DNA of 13,729 nt from CAYJAZ01 sp964370095 (GCA_964370095.1 CAYJHJ010000056.1:1-13729); one strand, 5' to 3'; positions 7,177-13,729 are shown, counted from the first letter of the stretch. The notes: generated by a model from the letters alone, not told the origin. Numbers and translations are program-made.

Positions 7177-8300
7177 TATAAAATTTCCTTAATTGTTTCA
7201 ACTATCCTTGTTATATCTTCTTCTTTCAAATTACTACTGCAAGGAATATTTACTATTTTTTCATAAAATTCAAAGGCTTTTTCAATTTTATAAGCCTGGC
7301 AAAATTCATATGGCTTAAGTGTGTGTATTAATTTCCAAAGAGGGCGAGCTTGAATATTGTTTTTTGAAAGATGTTTGATAAGCTCATCTCTTTTTTCTGT
7401 AAGAAAAGAATAAAACCAATAGTTTGGGCGAGTGTTAGAATCAAAGGGAAGAAGATTTAAACCATTTTGCACATAAAAATTAAAATTTTCTTTTTTTATT
7501 TCAATAAAATTTTCTAATTGCTCTAATTGCGCTACACCAAGGGCTGCTTGCAGATTTGTCATTCTATAATTATAGCCGATTTCATTGTGGATAAAATATA
7601 TATCATCGTCTTTTGCTTGAGTTGATAGATAACGAGCTTTTTGAACATCTTCTTTTTTTTGGGCTGTAAGTGCGCCGCCTCCGCCTGTAGTGATAATTTT
7701 ATTGCCATTGAAAGAATAAACCCCAAAATCTCCAAAAGTTCCGGCATATTTGCTGCTTTCAAGTTCATAAGTGCCAAGTGCTTCAGTTGCATCTTCTATA
7801 ACTTTGAGATTATATTTAAGTGCTAAAGGCATAAGCTTTTTCATATCAACCATATTGCCGAAAATATGCGTTGCAATAATTGCTTTTATTTTTGCCTTTG
7901 TTTTTTTATTAAAAAGAATTTGCCCGTCAAAATCACATTCATTTTCAAGAAATTCTTGAACTTTATCAACATCAAGGCAAAGATTATGTGTGCAATCCAT
8001 AAAAACTGGTTCAGCCCCAAGGTATTTTATAGGGTTTACGCCTGCAATAAAAGTTAGTGCAGGGCTGAGAACTTCATCGCCTTCTTTCACATCACTAAGC
8101 CGTAAAGCCAAGTGAAGAGCGGCAGTTCCGCTTTGTAAGGCACAAACTTCTTCTGCATGGATATAGGAAGCAAGGTCTTCTTCTAGTTTTTTTATAAAAG
8201 CACCACCTGTTGAAACCCATTCTGTTTTAATGGCTTCACTCACATATTCAAGTTCATTGCCTTGAAAATTAGGAACGGATAAGGGAATAAAATCAGACAT
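7176..8300 (-). CDS. legC: PLP-dependent 4-aminotransferase, LegC family
   Basis: A 374-residue aminotransferase of the DegT/DnrJ/EryC1/StrS type. It opens IPLSVPNFQGNELEYVSEAI and continues with TEWVSTGGAF (26-35), QSGTAALHLAL (56-66, phosphate-binding part), EDATEALG (169-176, Asp170 contacts the PLP ring nitrogen) and YSFNGNKIITTGGGG (195-209, with Lys201 as the Schiff-base lysine). GYNYRMTNLQAALG follows at 242-255. The length and the SFNGNK(I)xTTGGGG form are those of LegC-type enzymes rather than PseC. It would transfer an amino group from glutamate to C4 of the 4-keto-6-deoxy product of LegB. It overlaps legB by 8 bp (ATGTCTGA) and abuts the acetyltransferase. The plus-strand aminotransferase in this window is only distantly similar. 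Confidence 0.92.
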   Translation of the reverse strand: MSDFIPLSVPNFQGNELEYVSEAIKTEWVSTGGAFIKKLEEDLASYIHAEEVCALQSGTAALHLALRLSDVKEGDEVLSPALTFIAGVNPIKYLGAEPVFMDCTHNLCLDVDKVQEFLENECDFDGQILFNKKTKAKIKAIIATHIFGNMVDMKKLMPLALKYNLKVIEDATEALGTYELESSKYAGTFGDFGVYSFNGNKIITTGGGGALTAQKKEDVQKARYLSTQAKDDDIYFIHNEIGYNYRMTNLQAALGVAQLEQLENFIEIKKENFNFYVQNGLNLLPFDSNTRPNYWFYSFLTEKRDELIKHLSKNNIQARPLWKLIHTLKPYEFCQAYKIEKAFEFYEKIVNIPCSSNLKEEDITRIVETIKEIL

Positions 8301-9285
8301 TATAAATATCAGCCTTATATTTTTTCAAGTTTTCAGGATTTACAAACCAATCAATAGTTTCTTTAAGCCCTTTTTCAAGGCTGTATTCAGGTTCAAAGCC
8401 TACAAGTTCTACTATTTTTGTATTATCGCACCAAAGTCTGTTCACTTCTGATTTTTCTGGGCGAAGGCGTTGTTTATCCACCACAAATTCAACATCGCTT
8501 TGCATTATTTTTTTAATGAGATTGAGCGTTTCACCAATACTTATTTCATAATTTGAACCGATATTGATGATTTTGCCATTTGTTTTTTCACTTTCCGCAA
8601 GCATGGTAAAGCCGCGGCAAGTGTCTAAAACATAATTGAAATCACGCGTAGGGCTAACATCGCCTAATTGTATTTCTTTTTTTCCATTTGCGATTTGTGT
8701 GATTATTGTAGGAATAACCGCTCTTGCTGATTGCCTTGGCCCATAGGTGTTGAAAGGCCTTACAATAGTCAATGGCAAATCAAAAGTGCGATAAAAGCTT
8801 TCAGCAAGGGCATCTGCTGAGATTTTTGTTGCGCTGTACGGTGATTGTGGCTGCAAGGGGTGCTTTTCATCAATAGGAACATATTGTGCTGTTCCATAGA
8901 CTTCACTTGTGGAAGTGATAAGCACTTTTTCAACATTATTATCTAAAGCGGCTTGGCAAACATTCAGTGTGCCTTTTATATTTGTGTCTATATAGCTGTC
9001 TGGGGCAACATATGAATAAGGAATAGCAATTAAAGCAGCAAGATGAAAAACAATATCAATATTTTTTGTGATATGCTTCATGTAGTGAGGATCCCTAATA
9101 TCGCCACAAAAGACTTCTATATCGTTTTTGCTGTCTACATCCTCAAGCCATCCCCAGTTGTTGAAGGAATTATATAAAGAAAGGGCTTTAACATTTGCAT
9201 TTTTTTTTACAAGCATTTCAGTGAGATGAGAGCCAATAAAACCATCAGCCCCTGTGATAAGTATGTTTTTGCCTTCTATATTCAT
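8293..9285 (-). CDS. legB: NAD-dependent nucleotide-sugar 4,6-dehydratase, LegB family
   Basis: A 330-residue extended SDR. NILITGADGFIGSHL gives the GxxGxxG NAD-binding motif (11-18). ALSLYNSFNNWGWLED at 34-49 is a stretch I associate with LegB proteins. Next come HLAALIAIPYSY (81-92), TSTSEVYG (124-131) and the catalytic pair Tyr150-SAT-Lys154, then RPFNTYGPRQ (176-185). LegB acts on a GDP- or UDP-N-acetylglucosamine donor and makes the 4-keto-6-deoxy sugar with retained C5 configuration, which separates the legionaminic route from the PseB (C5-inverting) route. PseB-type sequences lack the SLYNSFNNWGWL region. It starts 16 bp after the first gene of the operon with AAAGGA upstream of the ATG. 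An A9 tract occurs near codons 27-29. Confidence 0.92.
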   Translation of the reverse strand: MNIEGKNILITGADGFIGSHLTEMLVKKNANVKALSLYNSFNNWGWLEDVDSKNDIEVFCGDIRDPHYMKHITKNIDIVFHLAALIAIPYSYVAPDSYIDTNIKGTLNVCQAALDNNVEKVLITSTSEVYGTAQYVPIDEKHPLQPQSPYSATKISADALAESFYRTFDLPLTIVRPFNTYGPRQSARAVIPTIITQIANGKKEIQLGDVSPTRDFNYVLDTCRGFTMLAESEKTNGKIINIGSNYEISIGETLNLIKKIMQSDVEFVVDKQRLRPEKSEVNRLWCDNTKIVELVGFEPEYSLEKGLKETIDWFVNPENLKKYKADIYNV

Positions 9286-9301
9286 AGATATTCCTTTATT
9301 T

Positions 9302-10351
9302 TCAAGCTTGAAGCCTTTTTATCATATTATGAAGATTATTTATTTCTGTAAAGTCATTTATATCAAAAAGATGTTTAATATCATCAAATTTTGTAGAAGA
9401 ATAGAAATTTGCTGTGAGCAAAACCTGAAAAGCATCGGATATTTCTTCATTACTTGTATTGGGAGAAGAGTTAAGTAATGAATAAAGGTGTTCAAGATAG
9501 GCAGAGTTTCTTAACTTGGAAGCTTCACTTTTTTTTGCATAACCTCTTAGAGTATAACGCTTTATTAAGGTGTCATGGTATTTTTCAAAAGCAGAGTCAA
9601 TATCTTTATAAACAAAATCATATTGAGAGAGAATTTTTTTAATTGTATCTAAAATAAATTCAGCCTCTTTTTTGTCTTTCATAATATCAATTACTTCGTA
9701 TACTTGATTTGAGTGTTGTGCTGGTTTTTGCTTTGGTTGAATAATACCTGCCAAACAGTCAAGCTGTTTTGTTTTTCCTAAAAAGAAAGTTAAAAAAGCA
9801 TGGATACATTCATGATAGTAAAGATTGTTGTTTTTTTCTTCAATTGCTGAAACTATATCAAAATATGCTCTAAGAAGCCTTGTTTTTTGAATATTATAGT
9901 AGGTGGGTTGGTATGAGAGGCTTTGCTTTTTTAGTCTTTCATTTGTGTTTTCTGCTTCGCCTGCTTTGCTTATAAGTTCAACACCATAAGCGATAGATAG
10001 ATTTTGGTATAGCCAAATGCCGGAAGCTGAAGTGTATTCAGAATTATTTTTTATAAAATCTAAACATTGAGCCAAAGCTGTATTTGATTGATGCCTTCTA
10101 TCGCCTCTTATTACGCAATATTCAGTAGAAATTTTTGAAAATGCTGCAATTGTTCTTTCGTATATTGAAGTAGAAGGCATGTGAAAGTAGTGTATATTGG
10201 CATTTTTATATTGCTCAGGCAGTATAAAGGGTATTATTGCATCGTGCATAATATACATATTTATGTTTGTAGGCGTGTGATATTGTATAATTTCTTCAAG
10301 AAAGTGCGAATTTTCCTTGATGGGAATAATCATTGAGAGCTCACGAAGCAT
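9302..10351 (-). CDS. Divergent glycosyltransferase resembling the TIGR00180 (GT2-like) group; first gene of the leg operon
   Basis: A 349-residue protein with no signal peptide or membrane span. The first 20 residues (LSMIIPIKENSHFLEEII at 5-22) look like the opening strand and helix of a GT-A glycosyltransferase. YCVIRGDRRHQ (78-88) sits where GT2 enzymes have their metal-binding DDD or DxD motif. CLDFIKNNSEYTSASG (96-111) and YQPTYYNIQKT (147-157) follow the pattern of the glycosyltransferase family called TIGR00180. The C-terminal 120 residues are helical and charged, with no motif I recognise. The acidic cluster is reduced to one aspartate (Asp84), so activity may be altered. The start was moved to this ATG because GGAGG lies 8 bases upstream; the ATG at 10366 overlaps that ribosome site. 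Sharing the operon suggests it adds or receives a sugar in the same glycan. The assignment rests on pattern memory. Confidence 0.6.
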   Translation of the reverse strand: MLRELSMIIPIKENSHFLEEIIQYHTPTNINMYIMHDAIIPFILPEQYKNANIHYFHMPSTSIYERTIAAFSKISTEYCVIRGDRRHQSNTALAQCLDFIKNNSEYTSASGIWLYQNLSIAYGVELISKAGEAENTNERLKKQSLSYQPTYYNIQKTRLLRAYFDIVSAIEEKNNNLYYHECIHAFLTFFLGKTKQLDCLAGIIQPKQKPAQHSNQVYEVIDIMKDKKEAEFILDTIKKILSQYDFVYKDIDSAFEKYHDTLIKRYTLRGYAKKSEASKLRNSAYLEHLYSLLNSSPNTSNEEISDAFQVLLTANFYSSTKFDDIKHLFDINDFTEINNLHNMIKRLQA

Positions 10352-10359
10352 AAACACTT

Positions 10360-10364
10360 CCTCC
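10360..10364 (-). promoter_or_regulatory. Strong ribosome binding site GGAGG for the first gene of the minus operon
   Basis: GGAGG on the minus strand lies 8 bases before the ATG at 10351. It runs into the earlier in-frame ATG at 10366, which shows that the earlier ATG is not the start. Confidence 0.8.
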
Positions 10365-10396
10365 ATGTTTATTTTACAAACATTAACACATACTTA

Positions 10397-10425
10397 TTTT
10401 TATTAATAATTAGTAGGAATGTCAA
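10397..10425 (-). promoter_or_regulatory. Predicted sigma-70 promoter of the minus-strand leg operon
   Basis: A perfect -35 box TTGACA (10425-10420, minus strand) is followed by a 17-base spacer and TAAAAA (10402-10397), which matches 4 of 6 bases of the -10 consensus. Transcription would begin near 10390, giving a leader of about 40 bases with GGAGG at its end. No second promoter-sized gap exists further down the operon, so this may drive all eleven genes. Confidence 0.55.
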
Positions 10426-10454
10426 CAAAAAAATAGAATTTAACTATAAAAAAC

Positions 10455-10483
10455 TTGCAAGAGTCAGTGGCGTATGTTAATAT
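10455..10483 (+). promoter_or_regulatory. Predicted extended -10 promoter of the plus-strand operon
   Basis: TTGCAA (10455-10460) as -35, a 17-base spacer, then TAATAT (10478-10483) as -10, each matching 4 of 6 consensus bases. TGT directly before the -10 box (10475-10477) makes an extended -10 element. Transcription would start near 10490, leaving only about 15 bases before the ATG, which includes a GGAG ribosome site at 10496-10499; the leader would be very short, which lowers confidence. Confidence 0.4.
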
Positions 10484-10504
10484 TTAATCAATGTTGGAGC
10501 TAAA

Positions 10505-11632
10505 ATGTTATCAAAAATATATTATACAAAACCCTCAATAACTGAACTTGAACACAGTTATGTTAATGACGCAATCGTTAATGGCTGGGGCACACATTGC
10601 TATGATTATGTTCACACTTTTGAAGAAAAATTTAAAAAGTATTTAGGTGTGAAGTATGCAATAGCTACATCAAGTGCAACAGGTGCTTTGCACATGGGAT
10701 TAGCTGCACTTGGCGTGGGTGAAGGCGATGAAGTTATTTTGGCAGATACAAATTGGATTGCAAGCCTTGCACCTATTACCTATCTTAATGCGACTCCTGT
10801 TCTTGTTGATGTGGACGAAAGCACCTGGTGCATTGACCCAAAAAAAGTTGAAGAAGCAATTACGCCTAAAACAAAAGCAATCCTTGCAGTTCATCTTTAC
10901 GGCAATCTTTGTGATATGGACGCCCTGTTGGCTATTGGGGAAAAATATAATATTCCTGTTATTGAAGATGCGGCAGAAGCAATTGGCAGTATATACCACG
11001 GTAAAAGAGCAGCTTCAATAGGAGTTTTTGGGGCCTTTTCTTTTCATGGCACAAAAACAATTACTACCGGTGAGGGTGGTATGTTTGTGACAAATAATGA
11101 AGATTTGTATAATAAGGTTCTTACTCTTTCAAATCATGGTCGAAGCAGTATGCAGGCAAAACAATTTTGGCCTGATATGATTGGCTATAAATATAAAATG
11201 TCAAATGTGCAGGCGGCTATTGGCTGTGCACAAGTCGAAAGGGTGGATGAGCTGGTTGATAAAAAACGCCTTATTTTAGAATGGTACAAAGAGGCATTTG
11301 CAGGCCTGCCTCTTTCTATGAACCAAGAATCGAAAGGCTGCCAAATAGGTGCTTGGATGCCAACAATTGTAGTTGATCAAAATATATCTTTTAATCGTGA
11401 TAAACTTCTTCAAGATTTTGCCGATAATAATATAGATGGAAGAGTCTTCTTTTGGCCTCTTTCATTGATTATAAAAGACTTTGAAAATGATTACAATATT
11501 ATAGTAAAAGAAACACCTATTGCCTATTCTTTGTATAATAGAGCTATAAACCTTCCTAGCTATCATGATTTATCCAAAGAAGAGGTTGAAAGGGTAGCTG
11601 ATTGTGTAAAAAAGCAATTGTCGAAGATATAA
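10505..11632 (+). CDS. DegT/DnrJ/EryC1/StrS-family nucleotide-sugar aminotransferase
   Basis: A 375-residue PLP enzyme. It shows GWGTHCYDYVHTFEEKF (27-43), ATSSATGALHMGL (54-66), EDAAEAIGS (154-162, Asp155 for the PLP nitrogen), and FSFHGTKTITTGEGG (178-192) with Lys184 as the Schiff-base lysine. YKYKMSNVQAAIG follows near 228-240. The SFHGTK-TTGEGG form resembles GDP-perosamine-synthase-like 4-aminotransferases more than LegC or PseC. It would aminate a keto sugar on a nucleotide carrier. The rfbF gene four positions later suggests a CDP-linked substrate such as CDP-4-keto-6-deoxyglucose, but a GDP- or dTDP-linked one cannot be excluded. The start codon follows GGAG by five bases and is the first gene of the plus operon. 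Confidence 0.85.
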   Translation: MLSKIYYTKPSITELEHSYVNDAIVNGWGTHCYDYVHTFEEKFKKYLGVKYAIATSSATGALHMGLAALGVGEGDEVILADTNWIASLAPITYLNATPVLVDVDESTWCIDPKKVEEAITPKTKAILAVHLYGNLCDMDALLAIGEKYNIPVIEDAAEAIGSIYHGKRAASIGVFGAFSFHGTKTITTGEGGMFVTNNEDLYNKVLTLSNHGRSSMQAKQFWPDMIGYKYKMSNVQAAIGCAQVERVDELVDKKRLILEWYKEAFAGLPLSMNQESKGCQIGAWMPTIVVDQNISFNRDKLLQDFADNNIDGRVFFWPLSLIIKDFENDYNIIVKETPIAYSLYNRAINLPSYHDLSKEEVERVADCVKKQLSKI

Positions 11633-11646
11633 CTTTTTTGAAATTT

Positions 11647-11650
11647 GAGG
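11647..11650 (+). promoter_or_regulatory. Ribosome binding site GAGG that selects a TTG start at 11657
   Basis: GAGG is followed by six bases (TGTAGT) and TTG. The other in-frame TTG at 11645 overlaps this site and so cannot use it. No ATG lies near the conserved N-terminal strand. Confidence 0.6.
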
Positions 11651-11656
11651 TGTAGT

Positions 11657-12298
11657 TTGAATTTTATTTTATGGGGAGCAACAGGACAAGGGAAAGTTTT
11701 GCATGATATTATTCTTTCCAATAAGGGCAAAATTGTCCTTTTTGTAGATAATAACAGAGAAATTGAATCTCCTATTCATTCTATTCCAATTGTGCATGGG
11801 GAAGAAGAGTTCTCAAATTGGCTTGAGCATAAAAAAGATACTTTTTATGGGGCTGCCGCAATAGGCGGAAACTTAGGCAGTGCACGCTTAGAAATAATGA
11901 ATATTTTTCATAAATATGAAGTTGCAACTCCTTCAATAATTGATTCAACAGCTTTTATTGCACCCAGTGCACAAATTTCTCAAGGTGTTCAAGTTTTGCC
12001 CAAAGCTTGTGTTTGTGCTCATGCACAAATAGGCAAAGGTACAATTATAAACACCTCGTCTATTGTTGAACATGATTGTGTGCTGGATGAGGGTGTTCAT
12101 ATTGCCCCGGGTTGCACTCTTTGCGGGTGTGTCAATATTGGCAAAAATTCTTTTATCGGAGCAGGAACAATTATTTTGCCAAGAATTAATATTGGAGAAA
12201 ATGTTGTAATCGGAGCTGGGGCACTTGTAACTAAGGATATTCCTTCAAATATGACGGCTTTTGGCTCACCTATATGTAAAATCTATCCTCATTCATAA
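11657..12298 (+). CDS. PglD/NeuD-type sugar acetyltransferase with a TTG start
   Basis: A 213-residue protein read from TTG. It begins MNFILWGATGQGKVLHDII, the Rossmann-like N-terminal part of PglD/NeuD proteins, with GATGQGK in place of the usual GAGGHAK. A left-handed beta-helix follows from about residue 95 (AQISQGVQV, AQIGKGTII, VNIGKNSFIGAGTI, INIGENVVIGAGA). SIVEHDC places the catalytic histidine at 139, and the end VTKDIPSNMTAFGSP is the usual closing loop. It would acetylate, or transfer another short acyl group to, the amino sugar made by the preceding aminotransferase, as PerB or PglD do. It differs clearly from the minus-strand acetyltransferase of the same family and is longer at the C-terminus, so the two pairs probably serve two sugars. 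Spacing is 24 bp from the aminotransferase gene. Confidence 0.83.
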   Translation: MNFILWGATGQGKVLHDIILSNKGKIVLFVDNNREIESPIHSIPIVHGEEEFSNWLEHKKDTFYGAAAIGGNLGSARLEIMNIFHKYEVATPSIIDSTAFIAPSAQISQGVQVLPKACVCAHAQIGKGTIINTSSIVEHDCVLDEGVHIAPGCTLCGCVNIGKNSFIGAGTIILPRINIGENVVIGAGALVTKDIPSNMTAFGSPICKIYPHS

Positions 12299-12327
12299 AA
12301 GTTAATAAAAAGTTAATCGAGGCAAAT

Positions 12328-13065
12328 ATGGACGACAGAAAAGAGTTTGAGAAAAAAATTGAGAAAGAAATTATTGAAATGTCTCAAAACAATACATTAA
12401 AAAAAATTAGCAAAGATTGGTTTGATGCAAGTATAGATGTAAATTATTCCTACCACTTTTCATGGATGGGCTTGCCCATTATCCAATATCCGCAAGATAT
12501 GGTTGCCATGCAAGAACTTATTTGGGCAATCAAGCCTGATTGCATTATAGAAACAGGTGTTGCTCGTGGAGGTTCGCTTATTTTTTATGCAGGCATGATG
12601 AAAATGATGGATATTGAGGGCAGGGTAATCGGTGTGGATATTGATATTCGCGCTCATAATCGTGAAAGCATTGAAAGTCATCCTCTTTCAAAATATATTG
12701 ATTTGGTGCAAGGTTCATCAATAGATGAAAAGACAGTTGCACAAGTCAAAGAACTTTCAAAAAATGCAAAGAAAATTCTTGTTGTGCTTGATTCCATGCA
12801 CACGCATGAGCATGTTCTAAAAGAATTGGATCTTTATACGCCCTTCGTAAAAAAAGGTTCTTATTGCATTGTTTTTGATACCGTTATTGAAAATATGCAA
12901 GAAAATTCTTATTCAAACAGGCCTTGGAGTGTTGGCAACAATCCAAAAACTGCAGTATGGGAATTTTTGAAAAATAATGATAGATTTGAAATAAATGCTT
13001 CAATCCACGATAAATTACAAATTACCGTTGCACCTGACGGCTATCTTAAATGTGTTAAGGATTAG
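12328..13065 (+). CDS. CmcI-like (cephalosporin hydroxylase family) putative SAM-dependent methyltransferase
   Basis: A 245-residue protein. IIETGVARGGSLIFYAGMM (73-91) is the SAM-binding motif I. VIGVDIDIR (100-108) follows as motif II, and the LDSMHTHEHVLKEL segment (154-167) plus FDTVIE (183-188) match the family pfam04989, named after CmcI, which has a methyltransferase fold despite its hydroxylase name. Members in O-antigen and rhamnan loci are thought to O-methylate sugars. Acidic and histidine residues at 154-163 and 183-188 could hold the divalent metal. Within this operon the likely substrate is a sugar hydroxyl in the glycan whose precursors the neighbouring genes make. The gene follows a 29-base gap that contains a direct repeat of AAGTTAAT and a CGAGG ribosome site. 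Confidence 0.78.
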   Translation: MDDRKEFEKKIEKEIIEMSQNNTLKKISKDWFDASIDVNYSYHFSWMGLPIIQYPQDMVAMQELIWAIKPDCIIETGVARGGSLIFYAGMMKMMDIEGRVIGVDIDIRAHNRESIESHPLSKYIDLVQGSSIDEKTVAQVKELSKNAKKILVVLDSMHTHEHVLKELDLYTPFVKKGSYCIVFDTVIENMQENSYSNRPWSVGNNPKTAVWEFLKNNDRFEINASIHDKLQITVAPDGYLKCVKD

Positions 13066-13067
13066 TT

Positions 13068-13729
13068 ATGCAAACAGTTATTTTATGTGGCGGGCTTGGC
13101 ACAAGGCTTCGCGAAGAAACAGAATTTCGTCCAAAACCTATGGTGCCAATAGGTAAATATCCTATACTTTGGCATATTATGAAAATTTATGCTCACTATG
13201 GGCACAAAGATTTTATTCTTGCTCTTGGCTATAAGGGCGAAATGATTAAAGATTATTTTGTCAATTATGAGTGGGTGAATAATGATGTAACCCTTGAACT
13301 TGGCAAACCTGAAAATATGAAAATCCACCACAATCATGATGAAGCAGGCTGGAAAATCACTTTAGCCGACACAGGTGCGGATAACCTGAAAGGAAGCCGT
13401 TTAAAGCAAGTGGAAAAATATATTTCCGGCGATACTTTTATGATGACTTATGGTGATGGAGTGGCTGATATTGATATCAATCAACTGATTGATTTTCATC
13501 ATTCGCATGGGAAAATGGTAACCCTCACTGGCATAAACCCTGCCTCTCAATTTGGTGAGCTCAAACTTGAGGGCGATAAAATTACTTCTTTTCAAGAAAA
13601 ACCAAAAACAAGCGAAAGCAAGGGTTTTGTAAGCGGTGGTTTTTTTGTGTGCAATCGTAAACTAATAGATTATTTAACTACAGACGAATTGTGCGACTTG
13701 GAATTTGGGGCTATAGAACAAATTGCCAA
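13068..13729 (+). CDS. rfbF: Glucose-1-phosphate cytidylyltransferase RfbF (partial, cut by right edge)
   Basis: The first 220 residues are present; the open frame runs off the window, and the family is about 257 residues long, so most of the protein is seen. It opens MQTVILCGGLGTRLREETEF, the nucleotidyl-transfer loop G-G-L-G-T-R. RPKPMVPIGKYPILWHIMK (21-39), TYGDGVADID (127-136, metal-binding Asp130), FGELKLEGDKITSFQEKP (162-179) and SGGFFVCNR (189-197) follow, as expected for RfbF/DdhA. It makes CDP-glucose from CTP and glucose-1-phosphate, the entry to CDP-3,6-dideoxyhexoses and to CDP-linked branched or amino deoxysugars. The ATG lies 2 bases after the preceding stop, with AAGGA inside the end of that gene, so translation is probably coupled. 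The next gene, outside the window, would be expected to be CDP-glucose 4,6-dehydratase (rfbG). Confidence 0.92.
   Translation, partial: MQTVILCGGLGTRLREETEFRPKPMVPIGKYPILWHIMKIYAHYGHKDFILALGYKGEMIKDYFVNYEWVNNDVTLELGKPENMKIHHNHDEAGWKITLADTGADNLKGSRLKQVEKYISGDTFMMTYGDGVADIDINQLIDFHHSHGKMVTLTGINPASQFGELKLEGDKITSFQEKPKTSESKGFVSGGFFVCNRKLIDYLTTDELCDLEFGAIEQIA

Noticed and set aside
7176..9285. Pseudaminic acid pathway (PseB/PseC)
   Set aside because: The dehydratase has the SLYNSFNNWGWL region of LegB, and the synthase has GPDHKASLEP rather than the pseudaminic form. A hydrolysing 2-epimerase (LegG type) is present instead of PseG.
10366..10366. ATG at 10366 as the start of the first minus-strand gene
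   Set aside because: That ATG overlaps the GGAGG ribosome site that serves the ATG at 10351, and nothing resembling a ribosome site lies upstream of it.
10700..11021. Open frames on both strands inside the plus-strand aminotransferase
   Set aside because: Both overlap the conserved PLP domain, and neither shows a start site or motif.
13083..13595. Minus-strand open frames at the right end
   Set aside because: They are antisense to rfbF, whose plus-strand frame is open to the window edge with all family motifs.
1..13729. CRISPR arrays, insertion sequences, tRNA genes, integrase or attachment sites, terminator hairpins
   Set aside because: No regularly spaced repeats, transposase frames, cloverleaf-like sequences or GC-rich stem plus T-run structures were seen; both operons continue past the window ends.

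Overview
This window is an AT-rich (about one third GC by eye) and almost fully coding stretch of a bacterial surface-glycan locus. It holds two divergent operons, both of which run off the ends of the window. Short spacers, 8-11 bp overlaps between genes and nonulosonate plus CDP-hexose genes fit a Gram-negative bacterium. The leg/ptm gene order recalls Campylobacterota, but AT-rich Desulfobacterota-type hosts are equally possible. The sequence alone does not fix the taxon.

Minus-strand operon (10351 down to 1, eleven genes, spacers of at most 23 bp). It opens with a divergent glycosyltransferase of the TIGR00180 type. Next come legB (4,6-dehydratase), legC (PLP aminotransferase), a NeuD/PglD-type left-handed beta-helix acetyltransferase in the LegH position, legI (nonulosonate synthase) and legG (hydrolysing 2-epimerase). 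After these lie two different Gfo/Idh/MocA oxidoreductases, a CBS-domain nucleotidyltransferase of the PtmE type, a GT29 (sialyltransferase-fold) glycosyltransferase, and the N-terminal part of an extended SDR cut by the left edge. Together these predict a legionaminic-acid-type route: nucleotide-activated glucosamine, then 4-keto, 4-amino and 4-N-acetyl intermediates, then 2,4-diacetamido-2,4,6-trideoxymannose, then condensation with phosphoenolpyruvate. The CMP-activating enzyme (LegF) is not in the window and would be expected beyond the left edge. The GT29 protein is the natural candidate to transfer the CMP-activated sugar.

Divergent control region (10352-10504). Each side has a plausible sigma-70 promoter: a perfect TTGACA box for the minus operon, and an extended -10 promoter for the plus operon.

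Plus-strand operon (10505 to the right edge). It encodes a second DegT/StrS aminotransferase, a second PglD-type acetyltransferase (TTG start), a CmcI-like putative SAM-dependent methyltransferase, and the start of rfbF (glucose-1-phosphate cytidylyltransferase). This looks like a separate CDP-deoxysugar / N-acylated amino-sugar module, probably for an O-antigen or capsule repeat. No RNA genes, insertion sequences, CRISPR arrays or terminators were seen, and there is no non-coding stretch longer than 300 bases.
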